DNA from: Veillonella sp. VA142
GTDB taxonomy: Bacteria > Bacillota > Negativicutes > Veillonellales > Veillonellaceae
Assembly (NCBI RefSeq): GCF_003992135.1
Contig: NZ_RQVN01000008.1
Span: 1-64,000, forward strand
DNA: 64,000 nucleotides
Direction of reading: 5' to 3'
This document shows positions 8,191 through 18,273 of the stretch, in pieces. A model generated the notes under the pieces. The model was not told the DNA's origin and did no database searches. It was given only the letters and a program-made list of their open reading frames with translations. The position numbers were made by a program, and so were the translations under genes. Within the stretch, counting starts at the first letter, position 1. Each line of letters begins with the position of its first letter.

Positions 8191-9299
8191 TATTCCATAT
8201 CCGCTGTTTCTGTAGTCGATACGTCATCTACTTCTTCATCATGACCAAGTACATTCAACGGTTCTGCCGCTAATGTATCGCGAATGATAGAATCAATTTC
8301 TTGCGCAATTTGAGGATTTTCTTTCAAGAATACTTTAGCTGCCTCTTTACCTTGACCCATGCGTTCTCCATTATAGGAATACCAAGCGCCAGATTTTTTG
8401 ATGACCTCAATATTGGCACCGATGTCAATCAACGTACCTTCGTAGGAAACGCCTTCCCCAAACATTAAATCAAATTCTGCCACTTTGAATGGAGGGGCTA
8501 CTTTATTTTTCACAACTTTTACTTTTGTACGATTGCCTACATGTTCCTTCGCAGATGTCAACGCTTCCCCTTTACGTACATCTAAACGAATAGTAGAGTA
8601 GAATTTTAAGGCACGGCCACCAGTCGTTGTTTCTGGGTTGCCAAACATAACGCCCACTTTTTCACGCAATTGGTTAATAAAGATAATAACCGTTCTAGTT
8701 TTACTGATGGAGCTTGTTAATTTACGCAATGCTTTACTCATCAAACGCGCATGTACCCCAACGTGAGCATCTGTCATTTCACCATCAATCTCTACTTTAG
8801 GTGTTAAGGCCGCTACGGAGTCCACAACGATTAAGTCTACTGCACCAGAGCGAACCAATGCCTCTGTAATCTCCAAACCCTGTTCACCATTATCTGGTTG
8901 AGAAATCAACAAACTATTGATGTCTACACCTAATTTTTTCGCATACACTGGATCCAACGCATGTTCTGCATCGATGAAGGCAACAACCCCACCATTGCGT
9001 TGTGCTTCTGCTGCTGCATGTAAAGCCACTGTAGTTTTACCTGAAGACTCTGGACCATAGATTTCAATAATACGGCCACGTGGGAATCCACCTACACCGA
9101 CTGCCAAGTCCAACGCCAATACACCTGTAGAGATGACTTCAATGTTCATTTTATCAGCTGCTTCGCCCATGCGCATGATTGCACCTTGTCCGAAATCTTT
9201 TTCAATTTGTTTTAAAGCCCCTTCTAAGGCTCTCATACGATCTTCTTGAGATCCGCTTTTCATATCAATTGCTGCTTCTTTTGCTTTATCCTTTGCCAT
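8190..9299 (-). CDS. recA: Recombinase RecA
   Basis: ATP-dependent strand-exchange protein for homologous recombination and SOS activation. Walker A is GPESSGKTT near residue 70, Walker B is in [15 protein letters not shown]-binding loop L1 surrounds [13 protein letters not shown], and loop L2 lies in [16 protein letters not shown]. The acidic C-terminal tail and 369-residue length are typical. It starts four bases after cinA. I saw no obvious LexA box near it. Confidence 0.98.
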   Translation of the reverse strand: MAKDKAKEAAIDMKSGSQEDRMRALEGALKQIEKDFGQGAIMRMGEAADKMNIEVISTGVLALDLAVGVGGFPRGRIIEIYGPESSGKTTVALHAAAEAQRNGGVVAFIDAEHALDPVYAKKLGVDINSLLISQPDNGEQGLEITEALVRSGAVDLIVVDSVAALTPKVEIDGEMTDAHVGVHARLMSKALRKLTSSISKTRTVIIFINQLREKVGVMFGNPETTTGGRALKFYSTIRLDVRKGEALTSAKEHVGNRTKVKVVKNKVAPPFKVAEFDLMFGEGVSYEGTLIDIGANIEVIKKSGAWYSYNGERMGQGKEAAKVFLKENPQIAQEIDSIIRDTLAAEPLNVLGHDEEVDDVSTTETADME

Positions 9300-9303
9300 T
9301 GTT

Positions 9304-10539
9304 CTACCTTTCTATTAATTCTTTATATATATATTGAATCGCTCGTTCCGCTACACTTTGACGGATACTAGTACGATTTCCTATAAATATTTCTTTATGT
9401 ACAGTAATCCCTCGTGGTGTACCAATGCCGATATACACAAGTCCTACTGGTTTTTTCTGACTGCCACCACCTGGACCAGCTATTCCTGTGGTCGCAATGG
9501 CGTAGTCTGTACGTAATACACGAAATACACCTTCTACCATTTCCTTAGCTGTTTCTTCACTGACAGCACCATGTGTTGCTAATGTCTCCGATGATACGCC
9601 TAATACTTGTTCTTTCACTGCATTTGCATAAGAAATAATACCACCATAGTAATATCCACTACTACCACCTAAGTCAGTCAATGTTTTTCCTACTAAGCCG
9701 CCTGTACAAGATTCAGCAGTTCCTATAGTAATTCCTGCTTCTAACGCCACCTTATGAAAGTCTTCCAATACCGATGTATCTAAACTACGGATATCTTCCA
9801 ATCGTTCTAATAGGATACTCTTCCATGGGCCTAGTATTTCCTGACAGTTTGCTTTTGACTCTCCTTTTGCAGTTAAACGAATTTCAATGTATCCTGATTT
9901 GATCAACAGTGCTATGGTTGGGTTCTGCTGGTTCTGAATTATGTCTTGCAATAGAGTCTCTAATTGCATTTCACGATACCCATACACAGCATAGCGCTCA
10001 GAATAGATAATTCCTTGCTTCCCAAAGCGTTGTTCTAGAAAAGGACTAACACTATCTGTAAACGTTCCTTGCAATTCTGAGGGAGGCCCTGGTAACAAAA
10101 TATATACTGTGTTATCTTGTTCCACTACCACTGCTGGTGCCACACCTACTGGATTATGTAGTACCTTCGCTCCTTCTGGTAAATATCTATCTCGATCAGA
10201 TTCGTAAGGTTTTACCCGTCCTTGTTTCTCATAAAAGGAATCTACCTCTCGACCTGCTTCTTCATGAAATACCAAAGGCAATCTCAAGGCATCTGCCAAA
10301 GATTTTCGAGTAATATCTCCTTGAGTAGCGCCTAAACCTCCAGAACTAATCACAATATCTGCTCGTTCTCCTGCTCTCTGAAAAACTTCTTTCATGCGTT
10401 CAGGATTGTCACCTACCGTCGTTTGGTATGACACAGAATAGCCTCGATTGTTTAGTTCTTCACTAAGCCATTTTACATTTGTATTCACAATATGTCCTAG
10501 TAATAATTCCGATCCTGTAGAGATTAATTCTACGATCAT
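9304..10539 (-). CDS. cinA: CinA: competence/damage-inducible protein, NMN deamidase family
   Basis: Two-domain CinA, 411 residues. The N-terminal molybdopterin-binding-like half ([34 protein letters not shown]) resembles ADP-ribose pyrophosphatases of the COG1058 group. The C-terminal half ([32 protein letters not shown]) is the nicotinamide-mononucleotide amidohydrolase domain used in pyridine-nucleotide salvage. The cinA-recA order is widespread in Firmicutes. Confidence 0.93.
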   Translation of the reverse strand: MIVELISTGSELLLGHIVNTNVKWLSEELNNRGYSVSYQTTVGDNPERMKEVFQRAGERADIVISSGGLGATQGDITRKSLADALRLPLVFHEEAGREVDSFYEKQGRVKPYESDRDRYLPEGAKVLHNPVGVAPAVVVEQDNTVYILLPGPPSELQGTFTDSVSPFLEQRFGKQGIIYSERYAVYGYREMQLETLLQDIIQNQQNPTIALLIKSGYIEIRLTAKGESKANCQEILGPWKSILLERLEDIRSLDTSVLEDFHKVALEAGITIGTAESCTGGLVGKTLTDLGGSSGYYYGGIISYANAVKEQVLGVSSETLATHGAVSEETAKEMVEGVFRVLRTDYAIATTGIAGPGGGSQKKPVGLVYIGIGTPRGITVHKEIFIGNRTSIRQSVAERAIQYIYKELIER

Positions 10540-10551
10540 GCTATCACCATC

Positions 10552-11892
10552 CTATACAGTTTCCACTACCACATCATAGGCGAAACCTTGTGATACTTTT
10601 ACAGTCACAATATCACCTTCAGAAAGTCCTGTTACATCTTCTACATACATGTTGCCATCTACATCTGGAGCCTGCATTTGTAAACGTCCTCGTGCCAAAA
10701 ACTTACCTGGCTCTACTTCATCGATAGATTCTATCATACCTTGATGAACTGTTCCCTCTAAATCTCGGTTATGTTCCTCTGAGACTTGTGCTTGAATAAC
10801 CATCAATGTATGGTATCGTTCTTCTTTCACTTCCTCTGGGATCTGCTCCTCCATCATGCCCGCTGGTGTACCATCCTCTTGGGAATAGGTAAATACGCCC
10901 ATGTGGTCAAATCGGATATCTTTTACAAAATCTGCCAATTCTTGAAACTGTTCTTCCGTTTCTCCAGGGAACCCTACAATAAGGGAGGTACGAAGCGTAA
11001 TATGCTCACTACGATCGCGAATTTTATGTAACAAGGCTTCAATATTTTCCCTCGTATCTTTACGATTCATACGTTGTAATACAGTATTGTTAATATGCTG
11101 TAGTGGCATATCAATATACTTACACACCTTTGGCTCCGTCATGATTGTTTCTAACAATTCATCAGAGAAGTGTTTTGGATACAAATACAACATACGAATC
11201 CATTCGATGCCTTCAATTTTTGCCAATCGTTTCAACAACTCTGAAATCAACGGCGTACCATTGTTCAAATCTGCCCCATAGTACGTAGTATCTTGTGCAA
11301 TCAACACCACTTCTTTCACGCCTGCTTCTGCTAGCTGTTGCACTTCTCGTTCAATAGACTCTATAGAGCGACTGCGATAGGCCCCACGCACCTTAGGAAT
11401 GATACAGAAAGTACAGCCATTATTACATCCTTCAGAAATCTTTACATATGCACTGTAATCTGGTGTTGTCATCATCCGTGGCATACCTTCATCATACATA
11501 TTTGTCATACTATCCATGATGCAGATACGTTGTCCTTGTTGAATGGCTTCCACAGCTTCCATAATACGATTCCAAGATCCTGTACCAATAAGTGCATCAA
11601 TTTCTGGAATTTCCGTAAATAATTCTTCTTGGTATTGCTGACTTAAACAGCCTGCTACAATAAGCCCTTTACAGTCCCCATATTGTTTATATTGACCAGC
11701 CTCTAATATGGTATTAATCGATTCTTCTTTTGCTTTCTCGATAAACGTGCAGGTATTAATAATGATGATTTCTGCTGTTTCTAACTTTTCTGTGATTTCA
11801 TATCCATTATCTTGTAAAGCTCCTAGCATCACCTCTGTATCCACCAAATTCTTGGCGCAACCTAAACTAATATAACCTAACAACTTACTCAT
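10552..11892 (-). CDS. rimO: Ribosomal protein S12 methylthiotransferase RimO
   Basis: Radical-SAM methylthiotransferase modifying a conserved Asp of ribosomal protein S12. The N-terminal UPF0004 domain has cluster cysteines in LGCAKNLVDTE, NTCTFI and GCLSQ. The radical-SAM triad is CNNGCTFCIIPKVRG near residue 155, and a C-terminal TRAM domain follows. The opening SLGCAKNLVDTE favours RimO over MiaB. Its ATG overlaps the stop codon of the upstream gene by four bases. Confidence 0.94.
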   Translation of the reverse strand: MSKLLGYISLGCAKNLVDTEVMLGALQDNGYEITEKLETAEIIIINTCTFIEKAKEESINTILEAGQYKQYGDCKGLIVAGCLSQQYQEELFTEIPEIDALIGTGSWNRIMEAVEAIQQGQRICIMDSMTNMYDEGMPRMMTTPDYSAYVKISEGCNNGCTFCIIPKVRGAYRSRSIESIEREVQQLAEAGVKEVVLIAQDTTYYGADLNNGTPLISELLKRLAKIEGIEWIRMLYLYPKHFSDELLETIMTEPKVCKYIDMPLQHINNTVLQRMNRKDTRENIEALLHKIRDRSEHITLRTSLIVGFPGETEEQFQELADFVKDIRFDHMGVFTYSQEDGTPAGMMEEQIPEEVKEERYHTLMVIQAQVSEEHNRDLEGTVHQGMIESIDEVEPGKFLARGRLQMQAPDVDGNMYVEDVTGLSEGDIVTVKVSQGFAYDVVVETV

Positions 11893-12932
11893 GGTGTATC
11901 CTTTCTAAAACGCACTTGTCGTATCCATTCTTGTAATATTTTATCTTGCTCTTCTTTTACAATCCCTACATTCCATAAAAAAAGGTGATTACCTTGTCGA
12001 TCTTTTTGAGACTTCACCGTTTCTATAGTTGGCAAATAGTATGTATCCTCTATTTTTAATACGGCTTGTACTCGCTCTGAAAGTAGCCAACTTACAAAAG
12101 CCTCACTTTCACCGACATTACTAGACCCTTTCAAAATCCCTACGCCCATCATATCATACGGAGTCCCCTCCCTAGGATATAGAATGGTCACTGGATATTT
12201 ATGAACCTCATACAATTTAGCATCCGAATAATGTCCTACACTAACCTGCACATCTCCAATCGCCGACATTCGTACAGCGGAAGGCAACGCTTTTGCATGT
12301 TGCACAATACGAGGTCTCAAACTATCAAAATAGGAGATAGCACCATCTAAACCATAGATAGCCCCAAAGGTATTCAATAAGGTAATCGACGCTTCATCAG
12401 CTACAAAATCGGTCATCGTTACACGCCAAGGTCCAGTGTAGGCCAAGGAAAACCATGTGTTCACATATTTACCTTGATGGCTGTAGAAATCATTGTGTAA
12501 TGCAAATACATAGGGATCATACCATATTCCTATCCATTGCTCATCAGGCCCATGGAAAGCTGTATCGACCTTACTGGTCAAAGAAACTGGTAATCTACGA
12601 AAGGCCCCATGCTCAACCCCTTCACCGAGGTTTAATTTTGTAGAAATCACAATATCTCCTTGCTGTTCTCCCTCTGGCAAGGCTAAGCGAATACCCATTT
12701 GGTTTGGTGGTATAGGAATCACATGAACTTTCACTTGGGCTTCTTTTTCATAGGCTTGTCCAATAGCCGTCATAAGTTCAGGATTTCCATCCGTGTAAAT
12801 AATAATTTCTGCTCTCGTAGGAATTACTAATCGATCAGCTTGATCTTGTTTCAAGTCATTGATCCACTGACCTAAGCTAAACATGCCTACGACAAGCAAT
12901 ATATACACCATGAGTAATCGTAACCGTTTCAT
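11889..12932 (-). CDS. Extracellular solute-binding protein, family 1-like
   Basis: A 347-residue protein with an N-terminal hydrophobic segment (LLMVYILLVVGMFSLGQW) acting as an uncleaved anchor or signal peptide; there is no lipobox Cys. The rest resembles iron- or sugar-type solute-binding proteins: IIIYTDGNPELMTAIGQAY, GIWYDPYVFALHND, GPWRVTMTDF and a late AFVSWLLSERVQAVL. No ABC permease or ATPase is nearby. It is translationally coupled to rimO inside a housekeeping train, an odd place for a transport receptor. Ligand unknown. Confidence 0.7.
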   Translation of the reverse strand: MKRLRLLMVYILLVVGMFSLGQWINDLKQDQADRLVIPTRAEIIIYTDGNPELMTAIGQAYEKEAQVKVHVIPIPPNQMGIRLALPEGEQQGDIVISTKLNLGEGVEHGAFRRLPVSLTSKVDTAFHGPDEQWIGIWYDPYVFALHNDFYSHQGKYVNTWFSLAYTGPWRVTMTDFVADEASITLLNTFGAIYGLDGAISYFDSLRPRIVQHAKALPSAVRMSAIGDVQVSVGHYSDAKLYEVHKYPVTILYPREGTPYDMMGVGILKGSSNVGESEAFVSWLLSERVQAVLKIEDTYYLPTIETVKSQKDRQGNHLFLWNVGIVKEEQDKILQEWIRQVRFRKDTP

Positions 12933-12962
12933 AGATTCACCTCCTTTACCTATTAGAGATAT

Positions 12963-14924
12963 CTAATCAAAACTCCTTTTTTTCATTCCTTTATTTTTTC
13001 GATATTCTATACCAATTTTAGAACCACCATTTGCACGTTGTCCCCCTTGTATAGGTTCTTGTCTTCTACCTACTGGTTTTACTCCACCTTTAGCTGAAGA
13101 TTTACCGCCATTAGGCTTCGGCGTGTTTCGTTTTATATTGCGTGGTGGAATCAAGCATAAGGGTCCAAACCCGATTAAATCTCTACGATCCGCTTTGATT
13201 AAGGCTTCTTTGACTAAGTCGTAATTTTCTTCTCGTTTATATTGCATCAAAGCCCGTTGCATAGCCTTATCTCTGCCTTTTTTAGCTACATATACAGGCT
13301 CACCTGTGAGCGGATTGAGTCCCGTATAATACATAGCAGTCGATAAGCTTCCTGGGGTAGGTATAAAATCTTGTACCTGTTCTGGAGTCATATTTTGATC
13401 TCTCAAAAACTCTGCTAATTCAATAGCATCTTCTAATGTACAACCTGGATGCGAACTCATAAAGTAAGGTACCAAAAATTGTTGTTTACCTAATTTACGA
13501 TTTGCCTCATCAAACCAAGATTTAAACTTTAAGAAGTAACTTTTATTGGCTTTCCCCATGATGGTTGTTACATGTTCAGACACATGTTCAGGGGCCACCT
13601 TTAATTGACCACTCACATGATATTCACACAACTCTCGAACAAAGTCTTTATTATCATCATCTAATACATAGTCATACCGCAATCCAGATCGAACAAATAC
13701 TTTTTTCACACCTTTTACATTACGCACTTTTCGCAAAATATTCACATAGTCATCATGATTTGTGTTTAACTGAGGACATGCTTTAGGCGCAGCACATGTT
13801 TTCCCCTTACAGGCACCGACTTTCAACTGTTTTTCACAGGCTACATGGCGAAAGTTTGCCGTAGGACCACCTACATCGTGAATATATCCTTTAAATCCAT
13901 CCATGGTAGTCATACGGTGGGCCTCGTCTAAGATCGACTGATGGCTGCGATTTTGAATAATCCGTCCTTGATGACTTGTGATAGCGCAAAAGGAACAACT
14001 ACCAAAACAGCCTCGATGACTGGTAATACTAAACTGCACTTCCGCTAAAGCAGGTACCCCACCAGCCGCATCATACATAGGGTGCCATTTTCTCGTATAG
14101 GGCAAGCTATAAACATGGTCCATTTCTTCCTGTGTTAATGGTAAGGCTGGACTATTCTGTACAATATATCGATTGCCATGCCCTTGAGCCACTGTTTTTC
14201 CATAATATGGATCTTGCTCATCAAATTGTATTTTAAAAGCTTTGGCAAAGACTTCTTTATCAGCAGCTATAGCTTCATAAGATGGACATTCAATAGCATT
14301 CTCTGGTACAGAGTTGGTAATGTAACAAATTCCTTTGATAACAGGTAATCGGTCTTGTAATTGATTTTTATCTATAGCCTCTGCAATTTCACGAATTTGC
14401 TTTTCCCCCATACCATAGATGAGGACATCTGCTTTACTATCCAGCAAAATAGATCGGCGCACCGTATCTGACCAATAGTCATAATGAGCAAATCTTCGCA
14501 AGCTAGCTTCAATGCCACCGATGATAACAGGTACCCCTTTAAAAGCCTCTCGCATACGATTGGCATACACCACAGTGGCTCGGTCTGGGCGACGTCCAGA
14601 TTCACCACCTGGAGAATACCCATCTATACGGCGATATTTCTTGGCTGCTGTAAATTTATTCAGCATACTATCTAGATTACCTGCTGTCACTAAGGATGCT
14701 AACCTAGGTTTTCCCAAGACCTTAAAGGCATTCACATCATTCCAATCTGGTTGGGCTATGATACCGACTCGGTATCCATAGGACTCTAATAATCTACCAA
14801 TCACAGTAGGCGCAAAAGAAGGATGGTCCACATAGGCATCTCCACTAATAATAACAAAGTCAAGCTCTACCCACCCTCGTTCGTCCATTTCTGCTTTTGT
14901 AGTAATTAAATATTGTTCTTTCAT
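12963..14924 (-). CDS. YgiQ-family radical SAM protein
   Basis: A 653-residue UPF0313/YgiQ radical-SAM enzyme of unknown reaction. An N-terminal B12-binding-like region (VIGRLLESYGYRVGIIAQPDW) precedes the radical-SAM core with the CxxxCxxC cluster CFGSCSFC near residue 312. A second Cys-rich patch (CKGKTCAAPKACP) and the family sequences SGLRYDYVL, LKVAPEHVSEHV and QDFIPTPGS follow. The C-terminus is a lysine/glycine-rich tail, possibly RNA-binding. Lies between the rodZ-like gene and the binding-protein gene, all minus strand. Confidence 0.9.
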   Translation of the reverse strand: MKEQYLITTKAEMDERGWVELDFVIISGDAYVDHPSFAPTVIGRLLESYGYRVGIIAQPDWNDVNAFKVLGKPRLASLVTAGNLDSMLNKFTAAKKYRRIDGYSPGGESGRRPDRATVVYANRMREAFKGVPVIIGGIEASLRRFAHYDYWSDTVRRSILLDSKADVLIYGMGEKQIREIAEAIDKNQLQDRLPVIKGICYITNSVPENAIECPSYEAIAADKEVFAKAFKIQFDEQDPYYGKTVAQGHGNRYIVQNSPALPLTQEEMDHVYSLPYTRKWHPMYDAAGGVPALAEVQFSITSHRGCFGSCSFCAITSHQGRIIQNRSHQSILDEAHRMTTMDGFKGYIHDVGGPTANFRHVACEKQLKVGACKGKTCAAPKACPQLNTNHDDYVNILRKVRNVKGVKKVFVRSGLRYDYVLDDDNKDFVRELCEYHVSGQLKVAPEHVSEHVTTIMGKANKSYFLKFKSWFDEANRKLGKQQFLVPYFMSSHPGCTLEDAIELAEFLRDQNMTPEQVQDFIPTPGSLSTAMYYTGLNPLTGEPVYVAKKGRDKAMQRALMQYKREENYDLVKEALIKADRRDLIGFGPLCLIPPRNIKRNTPKPNGGKSSAKGGVKPVGRRQEPIQGGQRANGGSKIGIEYRKNKGMKKRSFD

Positions 14925-14942
14925 AGTATTCCTTATACTGTA

Positions 14943-15389
14943 TTACACGAAAAATAGCCAACCTAAAAACAGAATGATGAGTAGCAAAATACCACCTACT
15001 ACAAATCGTTCTATCATCATTGTTTTTTGTCGTTTTGCCTTGCGACTTTCATAGGTTAGCCGTTGTTTCGGAGCCTCAATCAATTCCTGCTCTCGGAAAG
15101 CATCATTCTTATCTGGTTCTTTTGATACCACTCTACGTTTTGGTATTGTCAAGGATTCTCCCATTTTATTTTTGAAGGTGTCCACCAATCGCCGGCTATC
15201 TAAGCCCAATAATTCACTATAATTTTTGATGAACCCTTTGATGTACACGTTTCCTGGAATACGATTAAATTCATCATGCTCCAAGGCATGCAGGTAAGCT
15301 ACTTTTATATGTAATACATCTCGTACTTGTTCTAATGTTAAACCGCGCCGTTGACGCTCGCGTTTAAGTTCTTCGCCAATCGATGCCAT
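14943..15389 (-). CDS. Short RodZ-like helix-turn-helix membrane protein
   Basis: The N-terminal HTH_25 domain (IGEELKRERQRRGLTLEQVRDVLHIKVAYLHALEHDEFNRIPG...YIKGFIKNY) is typical of RodZ, the cytoskeletal adaptor that links MreB to the membrane. A basic linker leads to one C-terminal transmembrane segment (VVGGILLLIILFLGWLFFV), after which the protein ends. The periplasmic domain of full RodZ is absent, so it is at most a minimal RodZ. The ATG at 15389 follows AGGAGGTTCT; the longer frame upstream contains that site. Confidence 0.8.
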   Translation of the reverse strand: MASIGEELKRERQRRGLTLEQVRDVLHIKVAYLHALEHDEFNRIPGNVYIKGFIKNYSELLGLDSRRLVDTFKNKMGESLTIPKRRVVSKEPDKNDAFREQELIEAPKQRLTYESRKAKRQKTMMIERFVVGGILLLIILFLGWLFFV

Positions 15390-15442
15390 AGAACCTCCTA
15401 TACATATAGGTGCCATTTACATAACGCAAATGGCACACTACT

Positions 15443-18157
15443 CTAATCTACTGTAAAATTTGGGAAGTACAATTCTCGAATTTGATCTTCTCCCATTAAA
15501 ATATCTCGACCTTTACTGCTATTCGTAGGAGGTCCAATAATTTTCATATCTTGCATAGTATCGATTAAACGACCGGCTCTAGAAAACCCTACTCGTAATC
15601 TACGTTGCAAAATTGAGGCCGATGCACTGCGTTGCTCCAGTACAATTTGTACCGCTCGTTCCAACAGTTCATCCTGTTCCTCATCATTACTTATCGTATC
15701 TGAACTTTCCGCTCCTTTATCCGTTTCAGCCATCATCACTTCATCGTATTCTGGCTGACCTTGTCCTTTTACAAACGCAATCAATTCTTCCACTTCTTCA
15801 TCAGAGATGAAAGCTCCTTGAATACGAATTGGTTTATTCGCTCCAATTGGATTGAATAACATATCACCACGTCCTAAAAGGCGTTCCGCTCCTGCTTGAT
15901 CAAGAATAGTACGAGAATCAATTTGTGTAGCCACTGTGAACGCAATACGACTCGGCACATTCGCTTTAATTTTGCCTGTAATTACATCCACTGATGGACG
16001 TTGCGTTGCCAACACCATATGAATCCCTGCTGCACGTGCTTTTGCCGCCAAACGATCAATAGACTCTTCCACATCTGGATTAGTCATCATCAAATCAGCT
16101 AACTCATCGATAATAATCAAAATGAGGGGCATAGATTTGGTCGGGTTTTGCTTATTATAGCTAGCCACATTCCGCACGCCCGCTGTAGCTAATGTCATAT
16201 AGCGAGCATCCATTTCACGAACTGCCCACCGTAATACGGCAGCCGCCTTATTCATATCCGTTACCACAGGTAACATCAAATGAGGAATACCATTATACAC
16301 AGATAACTCTACCATTTTAGGGTCTACTAAAATCAATTTCACTTCATCTGGCTTACGGCTAAATAAAATACTAGAAATCAATGTATTCACACAAACTGAT
16401 TTACCAGAACCCGTAGAACCTGCCACCAATAAGTGAGGCATTTTAGCTAAATCCGTTATGACTGGCATGTCTGCAATGTCTTTACCAAGTCCTACCGGAA
16501 TACCACCACTAGCTTGCTGAAACTCTTCACAATCTAACACATCTCGTAAATGAACAGCGGATACATTTTTATTAGGGATTTCAATGCCTACTGCAGATTT
16601 TCCTGGTATAGGCGCTTCCATACGAATATCAACGGCTGCCAAGCTCATTTTCAAATCATCCTGTAAGCCCATAATACGACTTACTTTTGTACCTTTCGCC
16701 GGTTCTAATTCATAACGTGTTACCGTTGGTCCTTGTGTAGCATTCACTACTTTTGCTGTAATACCAAAATTATCCAATGTTTCTTCTAACAAGACTGCAT
16801 TATGCGCCACTTCTTCACTAGTAACAGGGTTCGATTTTCCCTGTGAAAGCATCGTCAACGGTGGATATTGGTAAGGTTTTTCTATCGTTCTAGGGCGAGC
16901 CACACCATCCGTATTCACAGCTACTGCCGCCGTATCTTCTTTCGTAGTTTCAATAGTAGGCACTTCTACTAAAGGTTCTACATAGTTAGTAGTTTGTAAA
17001 AATGATGGGGGAGTTATTGGATCTAGTTTAGTAGATCCCTCTGTCAAATAGGATTCTTCATCTACATCTGTAGAATAAATATCTCCTGATGCATCGTGCA
17101 ATGGCGTATCCTCTATAGACTCTTCTTCACAATCTACCATTGGAGAGGACTCTACTGATTCTACTTCAGATTTACTAGTCACCACTTCATCTTCATGAAG
17201 TTGAGGTTCAGGAATATACTCTTTTTCATCCTCGTATTCATCAACAACCGATGGTACTAGTATTACGTCCTCACTAGGCTCTATTACTTCTGATTGTGGT
17301 ATAGACTCTGTAGTATCTACACTAGGTTCCGATACTTCTACCGCCGTGGCGTTATCCAGTGCGTCCTGAGTTTCCATAGCCGTATCTAGTTCCAATTCTA
17401 TTTCATCAGATGGTTCTTCTCCTTTAGGATACCTCGTATCCTTTTCACGATCATACGCTTTACGACGCTCTTCCCGCCATTCCTCTTGCCATTCATGCAC
17501 TTGTTCACGGATGGCACTAGCTGTTTCTGTTGCTTTTTCTTGTGCTATTTCAAGGCCCACACTCGCCTTATCCTTTGCTTTATGTAATCCTTCTCGTAGC
17601 GATAATTTTGTAATTCCTAATATACAGGCAAGGCCTATGATCGCAGATAGTAAAATACCTCCGATATCTCCTACTAAATTTCTGAACAGAGCCCCTAATA
17701 GACCACCAACTACGCCACCATTTTCAGCCACTGTAGTAGTACTTAACTCGTCGCCACTATTTACCTTCCACAATACCAATTGTACTAATACAACAAATAG
17801 CAATCCTGTATATAACAGCCCTTTTCTTGTAATTACTGCTAATGAACCTTTATATAGCCAACACCAACCATTATAGAGGACCCATAGTGCTACAACCCAT
17901 CCACCTAGGCCAAAACCATAGGAAAAAATGCCACTAATGATACTACCCCATGTTCCAGTTTCTACTCCAGCCATACCTATTAGAGCTAGTATGGCAAATC
18001 CCATAAGAACAAGACCTTTAATCTCGTTCCGAATACCTTTCGTCTGTATCTTGGCGTTTTTCGTCTTATCGGTTTTACCTTCCTTTAGGGAAGTAGAGCG
18101 TTTCGATTGTGTCTTTCGTCCTCCTCGTGAGGACTTATCTTTCTTTTCCTCTGCCAT
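15443..18157 (-). CDS. ftsK: DNA translocase FtsK/SpoIIIE
   Basis: Septal DNA pump that clears chromosome termini during division. Four to five transmembrane helices occupy residues ~45-195, followed by a long acidic, low-complexity linker to ~420. The alpha/beta RecA-like motor has Walker A (GSTGSGKSVCVNTLI), Walker B (LILIIIDELADLM) and ATQRPSVDVITG. The C-terminal gamma domain (LEQRSASASILQRRLRVGF) would read KOPS-like polar sequences. The ATG at 18157 is preceded by TTGGAGTTGACG; an in-frame TTG four codons earlier is less likely. Confidence 0.95.
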   Translation of the reverse strand: MAEEKKDKSSRGGRKTQSKRSTSLKEGKTDKTKNAKIQTKGIRNEIKGLVLMGFAILALIGMAGVETGTWGSIISGIFSYGFGLGGWVVALWVLYNGWCWLYKGSLAVITRKGLLYTGLLFVVLVQLVLWKVNSGDELSTTTVAENGGVVGGLLGALFRNLVGDIGGILLSAIIGLACILGITKLSLREGLHKAKDKASVGLEIAQEKATETASAIREQVHEWQEEWREERRKAYDREKDTRYPKGEEPSDEIELELDTAMETQDALDNATAVEVSEPSVDTTESIPQSEVIEPSEDVILVPSVVDEYEDEKEYIPEPQLHEDEVVTSKSEVESVESSPMVDCEEESIEDTPLHDASGDIYSTDVDEESYLTEGSTKLDPITPPSFLQTTNYVEPLVEVPTIETTKEDTAAVAVNTDGVARPRTIEKPYQYPPLTMLSQGKSNPVTSEEVAHNAVLLEETLDNFGITAKVVNATQGPTVTRYELEPAKGTKVSRIMGLQDDLKMSLAAVDIRMEAPIPGKSAVGIEIPNKNVSAVHLRDVLDCEEFQQASGGIPVGLGKDIADMPVITDLAKMPHLLVAGSTGSGKSVCVNTLISSILFSRKPDEVKLILVDPKMVELSVYNGIPHLMLPVVTDMNKAAAVLRWAVREMDARYMTLATAGVRNVASYNKQNPTKSMPLILIIIDELADLMMTNPDVEESIDRLAAKARAAGIHMVLATQRPSVDVITGKIKANVPSRIAFTVATQIDSRTILDQAGAERLLGRGDMLFNPIGANKPIRIQGAFISDEEVEELIAFVKGQGQPEYDEVMMAETDKGAESSDTISNDEEQDELLERAVQIVLEQRSASASILQRRLRVGFSRAGRLIDTMQDMKIIGPPTNSSKGRDILMGEDQIRELYFPNFTVD

Positions 18158-18273
18158 CGTCAACTCCAAAATTCCATTTCTATCATATATCTTAGCACTT
18201 TATTATACCATTTCCACCTTTGAAAGTATATCGAATATCCTCAAAAACAATACTGTTCTCCCAATGGTACTCC

